A DNA stretch of 64,000 nt, from positions 806,001 to 870,000 of the forward strand of contig NZ_AP012327.1 of NCBI RefSeq assembly GCF_001042615.1, given 5' to 3'. Made by a program: the position numbers and the translations under genes. The notes beneath the pieces were generated by a model that worked only from the letters and a program-made list of their open reading frames with translations, did no database searches and was not told where the DNA came from. Below, piece after piece: positions 1-8,848 of this stretch. This stretch comes from Bifidobacterium catenulatum subsp. kashiwanohense JCM 15439 = DSM 21854 (GTDB lineage: Bacteria; Actinomycetota; Actinomycetes; Actinomycetales; Bifidobacteriaceae). Positions within the stretch are counted from its first letter, which is position 1. The number at the start of each line of letters is the position of its first letter.

Positions 1-2265
1 CTCCTGCTCGGCCACCAGCGCTTCCTCTCGCGCCTGCAACACCAGTGCGTTTGAATCACTGGAACGAGCCCAACGTGCCCACGCCATAATGCCGGCGCAC
101 AGCATCAGCACTGCAACCGTATACATAGCGCCGGTAAAGAACGCCGCCGTATTACTTGAAGTGACTGAAACCGGTTTCGTCAAGCCTGCAAAAGCGGCGA
201 TGGTGCCGAACAAGGTAGTGTATCCGTGTTGATAAGCCGCGATTTTCAAGCCCATCAGCACCGAACAGGTAGCGGCGGCAAGACCGGCCCAACGCCATGC
301 GTGTTCACGCCCATACAATACGGCTGAATACAGCGCACACAGCGACGCTACGATATGTCCAACCTCAATCGACTCCAAAAACACCAATTGCACAACCGAC
401 AATACGAACACAATAAGCGCGCAAGTCTCGGGGAAACTGCGTCGAAGAGCCAGCGCCAGCAAGCAGCATGCGGCGATCGCATGAGAGAGCTGCACATGAG
501 GTGAACTATCAAAAAAGAACGTAATCGACATGCGATTCAGCAGCATGACCAATGCCACGGCATCAACGGAATCCATGAGCGCATAATGGTGCTGCGTCCA
601 CGCGGAAACACGTTCCACCCAATTCAGTCCTCGTGAATTGGATGTATTTGCAAGTTCTACGGATTTCAGTTTCAACGATTTGAGCAAATCATGCAGATTG
701 GGTGCGGTGATGCGCAAATGTTGCAGGGCATTCGAACGATGATCGCGACCGGTCGGTTGGTTGGTTTCCTGCGTCTGCTCCGATGGTTGATCTGGGATTC
801 GCGCCGATATGTTGACGACTGTGTGAGGTGCGATTGCTTCGTCGGAGAATTTCGCTTTGTTGGATACGGCAGTTGTGTTGCACGATTCGGACTGTTCCGA
901 TGCATACTGTTCGCCGGTTTCGTCTGTCACCTGTTCTTTGCCGCCGTAAGGCAGGGTGGCCATGACTTCGAAGCCTCCGCCGAGTTGAGGGCCAGCCTGC
1001 AACGAGCCTCCGGCCGATTCGATGCGTTCTTTCATGCCCAGCAGGCCGTAACCTGGCGTATGCCCGTCGATATTGGCTGCCGCGCCATGACCATTGTCGG
1101 TGATGGTCAAAGTGAGCAAACCGTTGTTCCATGACTCTTTAATGTGCACATCGACGTGTGGCCCCGCATACTTGCGGATATTCGTCAGCGCCTCCTGCAC
1201 TACATGGTAGGAAGCTATCGAGGCTTGTTCGCCGAGTTGTTCCGGGCTGGCGGTGCCGGTGATATTCCGTCGGATTCGAATGTCGGGGGAGACATTTTGC
1301 GCTTGTTCCACAAGATTGCCGATATCGTTATAATCGGCGTGCGGTGAACCTCCGAATACTCCCAGAAGACGTTGCATGTCATGCAGTGCGCGTTCCGATT
1401 CGTGTCGAATCGTCTCCATGGTGTTTCTGGCCACCGCGGGATCATGCGTGCCTGCATAGCGACCGCCATCAGACTGCACGATGATGATTGACAGGGTGTG
1501 CGCCACCACATCGTGCATGTCACGTGCGATGCGTGCGCGTTCCGCCAACGCGGCGATATCGCGTTCATCCTGGTCTCGCGCGGCGATTGCCTCATTGCGT
1601 TCCCGCATCATGCGAATGGTTGCCAGACGGGCACGCTGCCAGAACGCTACAATGACGGTGGAAATGATACATACTTCGAAAATCGGCGTCATCACCAGCA
1701 TGGAATGCGCCACCATGTCGGCGACTTCCGATATGGATGTTCCTGTGTAGATGGAACCGAGAGTGTCTTCCGTGACCATAACGACATTTGGATTTGAGTC
1801 ATTCCAGCTGCTCCATGTATGCACTTTGCCTCCGGTGAGCAGTGGTCCATTGGTCATGGTCCATGCCGCCAGCGCCGCAGCCAGAAGACCGATGGTCAAC
1901 GCCAGAATAATGAAGGCTTTCGTGTTTTTGGGATTGCCGTAGACGATCACTGAATACAGCATGAACAATGCCAGAATATCGGTGCCCAACAGGCAGGGGC
2001 CGAATATGAGATGCGCCAAGGTCAATGCCACGAAGAGCAACGCTCCGGTCTGTGGCCACCATCGACGGATTAGCAGCGGAATAAGCATTGCCGCTTCCCA
2101 TGTCATCTGCGTGGAAGGCTTAAGGTCAAACAGCAATCCCGGATTATAGGTGATGCCGCTGGTCACGCCGAACAGCAGAACACCTATAACAAGCGTGATG
2201 ATGAGATCGCCTGCGAAGACATGACCATGCATCCACGACAAGAGACGCTGCTTGAAATTCGACAT
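1..2265 (-). CDS. Tandem (double) sensor histidine kinase, partial
   Basis: The reading frame is open from an ATG at 2265 to the left edge (755 residues visible), so the 3' end is missing. Residues 16-205 hold several membrane helices. They are followed by a HisKA_3-type dimerisation helix with the phospho-acceptor motif ARDMHD (His251) and a HATPase domain with DNGHG (390-394) and GYGLLGM (405-411). That is a complete NarL/DesK-class kinase. The same frame then runs through a polar linker (about 435-540) into a second block of membrane helices (about 556-735). This ends in a coiled stretch, QAREEALVAEQE, like the one that precedes the first His box (RERNEAIAARDQDE). I infer that a second kinase module follows beyond the window. 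The signal and response regulator are unknown; the regulator may lie to the left. Confidence 0.85.
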   Translation of the reverse strand, partial: MSNFKQRLLSWMHGHVFAGDLIITLVIGVLLFGVTSGITYNPGLLFDLKPSTQMTWEAAMLIPLLIRRWWPQTGALLFVALTLAHLIFGPCLLGTDILALFMLYSVIVYGNPKNTKAFIILALTIGLLAAALAAWTMTNGPLLTGGKVHTWSSWNDSNPNVVMVTEDTLGSIYTGTSISEVADMVAHSMLVMTPIFEVCIISTVIVAFWQRARLATIRMMRERNEAIAARDQDERDIAALAERARIARDMHDVVAHTLSIIIVQSDGGRYAGTHDPAVARNTMETIRHESERALHDMQRLLGVFGGSPHADYNDIGNLVEQAQNVSPDIRIRRNITGTASPEQLGEQASIASYHVVQEALTNIRKYAGPHVDVHIKESWNNGLLTLTITDNGHGAAANIDGHTPGYGLLGMKERIESAGGSLQAGPQLGGGFEVMATLPYGGKEQVTDETGEQYASEQSESCNTTAVSNKAKFSDEAIAPHTVVNISARIPDQPSEQTQETNQPTGRDHRSNALQHLRITAPNLHDLLKSLKLKSVELANTSNSRGLNWVERVSAWTQHHYALMDSVDAVALVMLLNRMSITFFFDSSPHVQLSHAIAACCLLALALRRSFPETCALIVFVLSVVQLVFLESIEVGHIVASLCALYSAVLYGREHAWRWAGLAAATCSVLMGLKIAAYQHGYTTLFGTIAAFAGLTKPVSVTSSNTAAFFTGAMYTVAVLMLCAGIMAWARWARSSDSNALVLQAREEALVAEQE

Positions 2266-2442
2266 ATGCTCCACCCTAGCGCCAGATATGCTGTGACGCC
2301 ATCATGCGCAGGAATGAAATAGCGGTAAGGTAAAGCCGCTTTTGTGAGGTAAGGTTGTCCCCGCATGTGGGTGAGATGGAAGCCATCAAAAAGTCACTAC
2401 TCGCATTGAATATGCCGATGACGCCAAAGGAAAGGTGAATGC

Positions 2443-3786
2443 ATGACGTTGCTGAGCGAATACTACGTGCCCGGATTGCATATTGAGGATCGTTCCATCA
2501 AGGTGCCGTTGGATTGGACGGGTCACGAGCCCGGTCATGGGTTCGGTGGCGAATCGATTAGCCTGTTCTACCGTGTGGTCACCGCTCCCGAACATGTGCA
2601 TGATGATCTGCCGCTGCTCGTGTTCCTGCAGGGTGGTCCCGGTGGTTCCGGTCCGCGTCCGCTCGGTCCAAGTTCCGATGGTTGGATTGAGGAGGCCATC
2701 AAGCATTTCCGTGTGGTGTTGCCGGATCAACGTGGTACTGGGCGTTCGTCTCGTGTCGATACGCATGTGATTGAGGGCATGGATGGCGACGGCAAGGCCG
2801 GTGCCGCGTTTTTGAAGCGTTTCCTCGCTGATTCGATCGTTCGTGACTTCGAGCATCTGCGTCGTACCGAATTCGGAGGCGCACGTTGGGTCACGCTTGG
2901 CCAAAGCTATGGCGGATTCCTGACGTTGACGTATCTTTCGCTGTTCCCGCAAGGAGTTATCGCCAGTTTCACCACGGGCGGCATTCCTCATGTTCCTGCC
3001 GATGCGACCGACGTGTACCGTCATACGTTCCCGCGCATGGCGGCAAAGACGAAGCAGTTCTACGAGCGTTACCCGATCGATATCGAACGTGCCGCGGTCG
3101 TCGCCGACATTCTGCAATCGCGCAAGGTCACATTGCCGAACGGCGATCCGCTCACGGTGGAACGCTTCCAATGCTTGGGATCCGATTTCGGTATGAAGCC
3201 GAGTTTCGAACGCGTGCATTGGATTCTTGACCAGGCATTCCTTGACGGCGACGGGTCGGCCTCGACCTCGGCGGAACTGTCTGACGAATTCCTGTCTTCC
3301 GTGATGGATGCGACTTCATCTCGCCCGCTGTATTGGCCGTTGCAGGAGTTCATCTACGCCAACGGTGAGCTGGAAGCGCCGATTTGCTGGGCCGCCCAAC
3401 GCGTGCGCGGCGAGCATCCGGAATTCGCGGGTGACATTCGTCCGCTTAATTTCACCGGCGAGGCCATGTTCCCGTGGATGTTCGAGCAGGAACGTGCGTT
3501 GCGTCCGTTCAAACCAGCCATGGATGTGCTTATGGAAGACACGCATTTCGGCACGATTTACGATGCCGATCAGTTGGCTCGCAATGAGGTTCCGCTGCAG
3601 GCTGCCGTCTATTTTGACGACATGTATGTTGATTCTGGATTGCAGCTCGACACGCTGTCTCGCGTCGGTCGTTCACATTATTGGACTACCAATGAGTTTG
3701 AACATGACGGCGTGCATGGTGCAACAGTGTTCAAGCACCTGTTCAATGAAGCATTGAACCGCGGAGATTTGGCGGAGTTGTTCTGA
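2443..3786 (+). CDS. pip: Proline iminopeptidase (alpha/beta hydrolase, S33)
   Basis: This is a cytoplasmic serine aminopeptidase that releases N-terminal proline from peptides. The 447-residue protein shows the S33 oxyanion-loop motif GGPGGSGPR (64-72), DQRGTGRSS (95-103), the nucleophile elbow GQSYGG (Ser155) and a late HDGVHG that probably supplies the catalytic His. The length fits the larger actinobacterial S33 type. The ATG at 2443 follows AAAGGAAAGGTG. Peptide-derived proline and the proC gene 44 bp downstream form a plausible proline-related neighbourhood. The reaction is inferred from family membership. Confidence 0.88.
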   Translation: MTLLSEYYVPGLHIEDRSIKVPLDWTGHEPGHGFGGESISLFYRVVTAPEHVHDDLPLLVFLQGGPGGSGPRPLGPSSDGWIEEAIKHFRVVLPDQRGTGRSSRVDTHVIEGMDGDGKAGAAFLKRFLADSIVRDFEHLRRTEFGGARWVTLGQSYGGFLTLTYLSLFPQGVIASFTTGGIPHVPADATDVYRHTFPRMAAKTKQFYERYPIDIERAAVVADILQSRKVTLPNGDPLTVERFQCLGSDFGMKPSFERVHWILDQAFLDGDGSASTSAELSDEFLSSVMDATSSRPLYWPLQEFIYANGELEAPICWAAQRVRGEHPEFAGDIRPLNFTGEAMFPWMFEQERALRPFKPAMDVLMEDTHFGTIYDADQLARNEVPLQAAVYFDDMYVDSGLQLDTLSRVGRSHYWTTNEFEHDGVHGATVFKHLFNEALNRGDLAELF

Positions 3787-3830
3787 CGATCGTTCAGCAA
3801 CGACGAGCATCGATAGCAAAGGAAAGAAAC

Positions 3831-4631
3831 ATGGCCAATCCAACCATCGGATTCATCGGATACGGCAATATGGCGCAGGCGATCGCCGAAGGCCTGGTCA
3901 ATGCCGGCACAATCAGCGGCAACGACATTGTGGCTTGTGCGGCACACTATGACAAGCTGGAACGTAACGCCGCCAAACTTGGTGCGAAAGCGGTGCATAC
4001 CGCTGCACAAGTGGCCGAAGCTGCCGATGTGGTCGTTATCGCCATCAAACCATATCAGATTGAAGCGGTGATCTCACCGATCGTTGACAAGCTGGCGCAG
4101 CCAAATACCATCGTCGTGTCCATTGCGGCAGGCTGGGATCTGAACAAATTCCATGACCTGTTCGGAACGTCTTTCGAACAGGCGCACATTCAATGCACCA
4201 TTCCGAACACGCCGATGGCTGTCGGCAAAGGCGTGATGGTCACGGAAATCGACAACACGCTCACGCAGGAACAGACGGAAACCTTCGAAAACCTGTTTTC
4301 GTCAATCAGCCTGATCGAACGCGTGGACACCGCACACATGGGCATCGGCATGTGTATTGCCGGCTGCGCGCCGGCCTTCACCGACATGTACATCGAAGCA
4401 TTGGGCGATGCCGGTGTGAAATATGGATTGCAGCGTGCCACCGCGTATCGTCTGGCCGCCAAAATGGTGGAAGGCGTGGGTGCGCTCTATCTGGCCGACG
4501 AAACGCATCCGGGTGCCATGAAAGACGCTGTCTGCTCTCCAGGGGGCACCACCATCAAGGGTGTCGCATCGTTGGAGGAAAGTGCGTTCCGTGGTGCCGT
4601 GATCAAAGCGGTCGACGCCATCGAAGCCTAA
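3831..4631 (+). CDS. proC: Pyrroline-5-carboxylate reductase
   Basis: This enzyme catalyses the last step of proline synthesis, NAD(P)H-dependent reduction of 1-pyrroline-5-carboxylate, in the cytoplasm. The 266 residues match the family length. The N-terminal Rossmann motif is GFIGYGNMAQA (6-16). The C-terminal P5CR dimerisation domain carries the conserved stretch DAVCSPGGTT followed by IKGVASLEE. An AAAGGAAAG ribosome-binding site precedes the ATG. It follows pip by 44 bp and precedes ychF by 17 bp, so the three genes may be co-transcribed. Confidence 0.95.
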   Translation: MANPTIGFIGYGNMAQAIAEGLVNAGTISGNDIVACAAHYDKLERNAAKLGAKAVHTAAQVAEAADVVVIAIKPYQIEAVISPIVDKLAQPNTIVVSIAAGWDLNKFHDLFGTSFEQAHIQCTIPNTPMAVGKGVMVTEIDNTLTQEQTETFENLFSSISLIERVDTAHMGIGMCIAGCAPAFTDMYIEALGDAGVKYGLQRATAYRLAAKMVEGVGALYLADETHPGAMKDAVCSPGGTTIKGVASLEESAFRGAVIKAVDAIEA

Positions 4632-4648
4632 TACTAAGCTAAGGAACT

Positions 4649-5749
4649 ATGTCTCTTACTATCGGAATCGTCGGACTGCCGAATGTCGGCAAGTCCACCA
4701 TGTTCAACGCATTGACCCGTAACAACGTTCTGGCGGAAAACTATCCGTTTGCCACCATCGAACCGAACACCGGCATTGTGCCATTGCCGGATGACCGTCT
4801 GCCGGTGCTTGCCAAGCTCGTGCACACGGAGAAGATCGTGCCGGCCACCGTCACCTTCGTCGACATCGCAGGCATCGTCAAGGGCGCTTCGGAAGGCGAA
4901 GGCTTGGGCAACAAGTTCCTCGCCAACATTCGCGAAGCCGACGCGATCTGCGAGGTCGTGCGTGCCTTCGAAGACGATGATATCGTGCACGTCAACGGCA
5001 AGGTCGATCCGTCCGGCGACATTGAAACCATCAACACCGAGCTGATCCTCGCCGATCTGCAGACCATCGAGAACGCGCTGCCGAAGTTGGAGAAGGATTT
5101 GCGCGGCAAGAAGATTGAACCAGCCTACATGGAGGCCGTCAAGCAGGCGAAGACCATTCTTGAAGCCGGCGAAACCATTGATAAGGCGGCTCGCGAAGGT
5201 CGTTTCGACAAGGATTCCGTCTACGATCTGCACTTGATGAGCGCCAAGCCGTTCATCTACGTGTTCAACGTGGACGATGCCGAACTGCAGAACAAAGACA
5301 TGCAGGCCAAGCTCGCCGCATCCGTGGCTCCGGCTCCGGCCATTTTCCTCAACGCGCAGTTTGAAGCCGACCTGACCGAACTCGACGAGGCTGACGCTCG
5401 CGAGATGCTTGCGGACGCCGGTCTTGAGGAGTCTGGATTGGATCAGTTGGCGCGAGTCGGCTACGATACGCTCGGCCTTTCCACCTTCCTCACCGCAGGC
5501 GAGAAGGAAGTGCGCGCATGGCAGATCCACAAGGGCTATACTGCCCCGCAGGCTGCCGGCGTGATTCATACGGACTTCGAAAAAGGCTTCATCAAGGCCG
5601 ACATCGTCTCCTACGACGATTTCGTGGCTGCCGAAGGCTCCATGGTCAAGATCAAGGAGGAAGGCAAGCTCCGTCAGGAGGGCCGCGACTACGTCATGGC
5701 CGACGGAGATATTGTGGAGTTCAAGTTCTCCCCAACGTCTAAGAAGTGA
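4649..5749 (+). CDS. ychF: Redox-regulated ATPase/GTPase YchF (Obg family)
   Basis: YchF is a universally conserved TRAFAC-class P-loop protein that binds ribosomes and prefers ATP. At 366 residues it has the usual length. Motifs seen are the P-loop GLPNVGKST (9-17), the G3 region [12 protein letters not shown], the coiled-coil middle section, and a C-terminal TGS domain (about 280-366) containing [15 protein letters not shown] and DGDIVEFKF. The start is an ATG after AAGGAACT. The gene ends 31 bp before the left arm of a 36-bp inverted repeat. Confidence 0.96.
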   Translation: MSLTIGIVGLPNVGKSTMFNALTRNNVLAENYPFATIEPNTGIVPLPDDRLPVLAKLVHTEKIVPATVTFVDIAGIVKGASEGEGLGNKFLANIREADAICEVVRAFEDDDIVHVNGKVDPSGDIETINTELILADLQTIENALPKLEKDLRGKKIEPAYMEAVKQAKTILEAGETIDKAAREGRFDKDSVYDLHLMSAKPFIYVFNVDDAELQNKDMQAKLAASVAPAPAIFLNAQFEADLTELDEADAREMLADAGLEESGLDQLARVGYDTLGLSTFLTAGEKEVRAWQIHKGYTAPQAAGVIHTDFEKGFIKADIVSYDDFVAAEGSMVKIKEEGKLRQEGRDYVMADGDIVEFKFSPTSKK

Positions 5750-5780
5750 CCGTTTGGTAGTGCTGAAAATCTGGGAATTC

Positions 5781-5874
5781 TAGGGTGTGTTTACACTATC
5801 TAGGTTTTGTGTGATATCTGGCGTACACATACGATAATTATCACACAAAACCTAGATAGTGTAAACACACCCTA
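5781..5874. repeat. Perfect 36-bp inverted repeat (MITE-like or IS-end remnant)
   Basis: The arms at 5781-5816 and 5839-5874 are exact reverse complements around a 22-base centre. The outer ends read TAGGGTGTGTTTACAC. A 94-bp element that is nearly all terminal repeat looks like a miniature element or an IS that lost its interior. The outer sequence resembles ends I associate with IS256-type elements, and a transposase scar of that type lies at 11128-11483. No target duplication is visible. It also sits between the convergent ends of ychF and the AraC gene, so it could act as a bidirectional terminator, although no T-tract follows either arm. Confidence 0.8.
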
Positions 5875-5929
5875 AATACCCGGTGATATGTAAAACCCCG
5901 TCAGCGCCCGTGCGCAAAATGGTGTCCTG

Positions 5930-6790
5930 TCATTTGATAGGAATAAAAATTTTAACTTCATTATCTGGATCATCAAAGGATAGAATTTCATGCTCATAAA
6001 CTTCAAAATCTTCCCTGTCATCCAGTTCTTCCCTAGTGGCCTGCAACCATGTTCCGAAGATATACTGATATGTTTTATATAAGTTTCCAAGTGTGCCCCG
6101 GTGGGTGAAAACAGCGTATCTTCCTGCACGCAGCGTCTTTTTTGTCAGTTCCAGCGGCAGGCAATCAAAATCCTTCACCGGACCGCCAATCATGACGGAA
6201 TATAACGCGTCGCCGTCTTTTGTATAAGCCGTCTTCTGCGTTTCACAGATGCCATATCCCGCAGATGTGGTGAAAAAATCTTTGTTAAGACCATGGAACT
6301 GTTCCCACAGTCCGGGCAGCTGATTGTCGGACAGGGAAGTAGTCCCCCGAAGCCCAGCTACTTCTGTCTCACCTAGCAGGATGATCTTGGGAGCGTGTGA
6401 AATATGATTGGCAATATGGCACACATCTTCCGGCGCCAGTTCTTTTTTTGCTTTTATCACCAAATCAAGTCCGGCTTTCCGGTAAGCTACAGGACTGTAT
6501 CCAAAAACAGCTTTAAAGGCCCTGCTGAACGCCTCTGACGATTCATAACCACAGTCAAGTGCAATATCAATGACCTTCTGGTCGGAATGAATCAGTTTTT
6601 CGGACGCATTGTAAAGCCTCCGACGGTTGATATAGTGTCCCACGGATTCACCTAAAACAGAAGAAAACAGGCGGGTCATGTAGTAGTAGGAGTAGCCGGT
6701 TTCTCTTGATACTTCATTCAGACCGATATATTCATTTAGATGTGCTTCGATATAGGTAATGGCCCTTTCTAAAGGGGGATATCGTTTCAA
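5930..6790 (-). CDS. AraC-family regulator with GyrI-like effector-binding domain
   Basis: The 286-residue protein has an N-terminal AraC/XylS DNA-binding domain (about 5-105, two helix-turn-helix motifs, with GYSYYYMTRLFSSVLGES and CGYESSEAFSRAFK). A C-terminal GyrI/Rob-type effector-binding domain follows (about 130-286, with AGRYAVFTHRG and the acidic EVYEHEI). Proteins of this layout usually sense lipophilic drugs and switch on exporters. The start is a TTG 5 bases after GGAGGTG. It lies 26 bp after the TfoX-domain gene on the same strand and is divergent from the MATE/UvrA-like genes, which I infer it controls. Codon use is AT-rich and Firmicutes-like. Confidence 0.85.
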   Translation of the reverse strand: MKRYPPLERAITYIEAHLNEYIGLNEVSRETGYSYYYMTRLFSSVLGESVGHYINRRRLYNASEKLIHSDQKVIDIALDCGYESSEAFSRAFKAVFGYSPVAYRKAGLDLVIKAKKELAPEDVCHIANHISHAPKIILLGETEVAGLRGTTSLSDNQLPGLWEQFHGLNKDFFTTSAGYGICETQKTAYTKDGDALYSVMIGGPVKDFDCLPLELTKKTLRAGRYAVFTHRGTLGNLYKTYQYIFGTWLQATREELDDREDFEVYEHEILSFDDPDNEVKIFIPIK

Positions 6791-6816
6791 ACAGGCACCT
6801 CCATCCGTTTTTACTA

Positions 6817-7074
6817 TTACTTTTTATATCTGTTATAAAATTCTCTTAATGCTTCTTTTCTTTCGTTTGGCAACAAAGTTTTTTTTATGCCTAAGATTGC
6901 ACCCTCTAATGCGTAGAGTTTATTGATACACGCTGTTTTATCAATTTGCTGTATTTTCAGCCATGCTTGTTCTGCTCCTATGGATTTCAAATCGTCTTCA
7001 TCTAAAATACCAACTTGTTTTAATTGATTAGCTACAGCGTTTCCTATGTTAGGTAATTCCGATAAATTCTTCAT
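6817..7074 (-). CDS. TfoX/Sxy C-terminal-domain protein
   Basis: This 85-residue protein consists only of the TfoX C-terminal fold, a helix-hairpin-helix-like domain. The opening NLSELPNIGNAVANQLKQVG is typical. Full-length TfoX/Sxy proteins help regulate competence in Gammaproteobacteria, but stand-alone C-terminal domains are common in Firmicutes without a known role. A GGGAGG ribosome-binding site lies 5 bases before the ATG. It is the first gene of the minus-strand pair with the AraC regulator, and its AT-rich codons mark it as part of the acquired island. Confidence 0.8.
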   Translation of the reverse strand: MKNLSELPNIGNAVANQLKQVGILDEDDLKSIGAEQAWLKIQQIDKTACINKLYALEGAILGIKKTLLPNERKEALREFYNRYKK

Positions 7075-7104
7075 ATTGCCTCCCAGATGTTCACAGTTTT
7101 CCTA

Positions 7105-7435
7105 TCCACGTTATATCAGTTCTATTTAAACCAAGCAATGCCCCCAGGAATGGAAGAGTTTCGGATATCTGAAGCCACCTGGTGCATGGTAACAGCAGAT
7201 CCATGCTGCCATGTGACTTCCGATAATATGTTCCGGTATCTGCATTTAGAAGTTCTGCCATCATCAGGCCTTTTTATGCAGAGCTGCCGGATATCGAGGT
7301 ATACCCTATAGAAGGCGGGGGCATGGAGACGCCGATTCAGGAGGCATGGTTTGCCGTCAGGCCTTCGGATGAAAAAACCGCAAAAAGTATCATGAATGGT
7401 TTGCGCTCCTTTGATACGCTAATCCAGCGTAAATG
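7105..7435 (+). pseudogene. Broken GyrI-like effector-binding protein
   Basis: One frame (7135-7260) reads PGMEEFRISEATWCMV then LHLEVLPSSG. A second frame (about 7270-7435) reads ELPDIEVYPIEG and continues to a TGA at 7433-7435. Joined, these give the end of a GyrI/AraC effector-binding domain, whose family hallmark is a W-LPSSG-F-LPDIEVYP order. A frameshift near 7260-7270 and the loss of any DNA-binding N-terminus show that it is a remnant. It sits just upstream of the MATE gene, where a regulator would be expected. Confidence 0.65.
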
Positions 7436-7461
7436 ATGAAAAAACCAAAGGAGAAAAAGAG

Positions 7462-8844
7462 ATGGACAAGACTATTAAAACAGTGAGGGGAAACCCTCTT
7501 GCAGCCGAACCTCTCGGCAGGCTGCTCATAAAATTTGCAATCCCATCTGTCTTATCCATGCTGGTGGATGCACTTTACAACATCGTAGACCAGATATTCA
7601 TTGGGCGTGGGGTGGGATATCTTGGCATTGCTGCAACCACGGTTACTTTTCCTTTCGTCACGATTCTTTTATCCATCGCCACCCTGCTGGGGATTGGCGG
7701 CAGTGTCTATACGTCCATGAACTTAGGGGCAGGAAAAGAAGCAGAAGCCGAAAAAACCCTTGGAACGGTATTCACTCTGTCTGTTGCCATAGGTATTCTT
7801 TTTACCGTTATATGCCTTACTTTCCTGAAACCGCTGGCACTAGCTTTTGGGGCTACGAAGGGGGCGCAGGGCTCATTGTCCTATGTGCTGGATTATGCCC
7901 CCATCATTTTACTTGGTGCACCCTTTAGTATGGCAGCTATTGCCCTGTCCAGTATGGCCAGAGCGTGTGGCAGCCCCATCCTGGCTATGGGATGCTTCCT
8001 GGTCGGAGCGGTAATCAACCTGGTTTTGGATCCAATCTATATATTTGTTTTTAACTGGGGAGTGAAAGGTGCAGCAATCGCTACCGTAACCTCGCAGATC
8101 ATGTCCGCGGTCATACTGTTGGTTTACTTTTTAAAGAAAGGGCATATCCGGTTAAGAAGAAAAAATATCTGCCCTACATTACCCATCTGCGGTCAGATAT
8201 TTGCGTTTGGGCTTCCATCCTGCATGATTCAGGTGGCGGTAACAATTCTGCAGATTGAACTGAACAAAGCGGTGGTGAGCTGTGAAATGGCAGGCGTTGG
8301 CAGCGAAGCGGCACTTAGCAGTCTTGGGATTGTGCTTCGGATCAGTTCTGTAGTGGTTTCTATCTGTGTGGGGATTGCACTTGGGATGCAGCCCATCATC
8401 GGATTTAACAAAGGCGCTGGTTTCGAACACCGGGTCAAAGAAACCTATAAAAAGGCGGTTGGCGCAGCTACGGTGGTTTCTGTGATTGGCTGGCTTATCT
8501 GTGAGTTATTCCCGGCGGAGATTCTGCAGATTTTTGGGATGAATGAGCCAGCATCTATGGCATTTGGTATCAAGTGTATGCGCATTTCCCTGTTCGGACT
8601 GGCGTTTACTGGATTTCAGGTGGTGTCAGCCCAGTATTATCTGGCAGCCGGACAGGCAGTGAAAGCGATGCTGCTTTCCATCCTCCGGCCACTTCTGCTG
8701 ATGGTACCGCTCATCCATATTTTCTCGGGTATCTGGGGAATGGACGGGATTCTGTACGCAGGTCCCACCGCAGACATCCTTACGGCTCTGATTGCAGCAG
8801 GTTTGGTTGGATATGACAGCAGGAAAAAGAGAAAAGGAGTGTGA
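7462..8844 (+). CDS. MATE-family multidrug efflux transporter
   Basis: The 460-residue inner-membrane protein has twelve predicted helices in two similar halves. The opening segment NPLAAEPLGRLLIKFAIPSV and the early DALYNIVDQIFIGRGVG are typical of the DinF/NorM-like MATE exporters common in Clostridia. It would export cationic or aromatic compounds using a Na+ or H+ gradient. GGAGAAAAAGAG precedes the ATG. Its TGA lies 4 bp before the UvrA-like gene, so the two are surely one transcript. AT-rich coding contrasts with the flanking bifidobacterial genes, a sign of transfer. Confidence 0.9.
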   Translation: MDKTIKTVRGNPLAAEPLGRLLIKFAIPSVLSMLVDALYNIVDQIFIGRGVGYLGIAATTVTFPFVTILLSIATLLGIGGSVYTSMNLGAGKEAEAEKTLGTVFTLSVAIGILFTVICLTFLKPLALAFGATKGAQGSLSYVLDYAPIILLGAPFSMAAIALSSMARACGSPILAMGCFLVGAVINLVLDPIYIFVFNWGVKGAAIATVTSQIMSAVILLVYFLKKGHIRLRRKNICPTLPICGQIFAFGLPSCMIQVAVTILQIELNKAVVSCEMAGVGSEAALSSLGIVLRISSVVVSICVGIALGMQPIIGFNKGAGFEHRVKETYKKAVGAATVVSVIGWLICELFPAEILQIFGMNEPASMAFGIKCMRISLFGLAFTGFQVVSAQYYLAAGQAVKAMLLSILRPLLLMVPLIHIFSGIWGMDGILYAGPTADILTALIAAGLVGYDSRKKRKGV

Positions 8845-8848
8845 TCAG

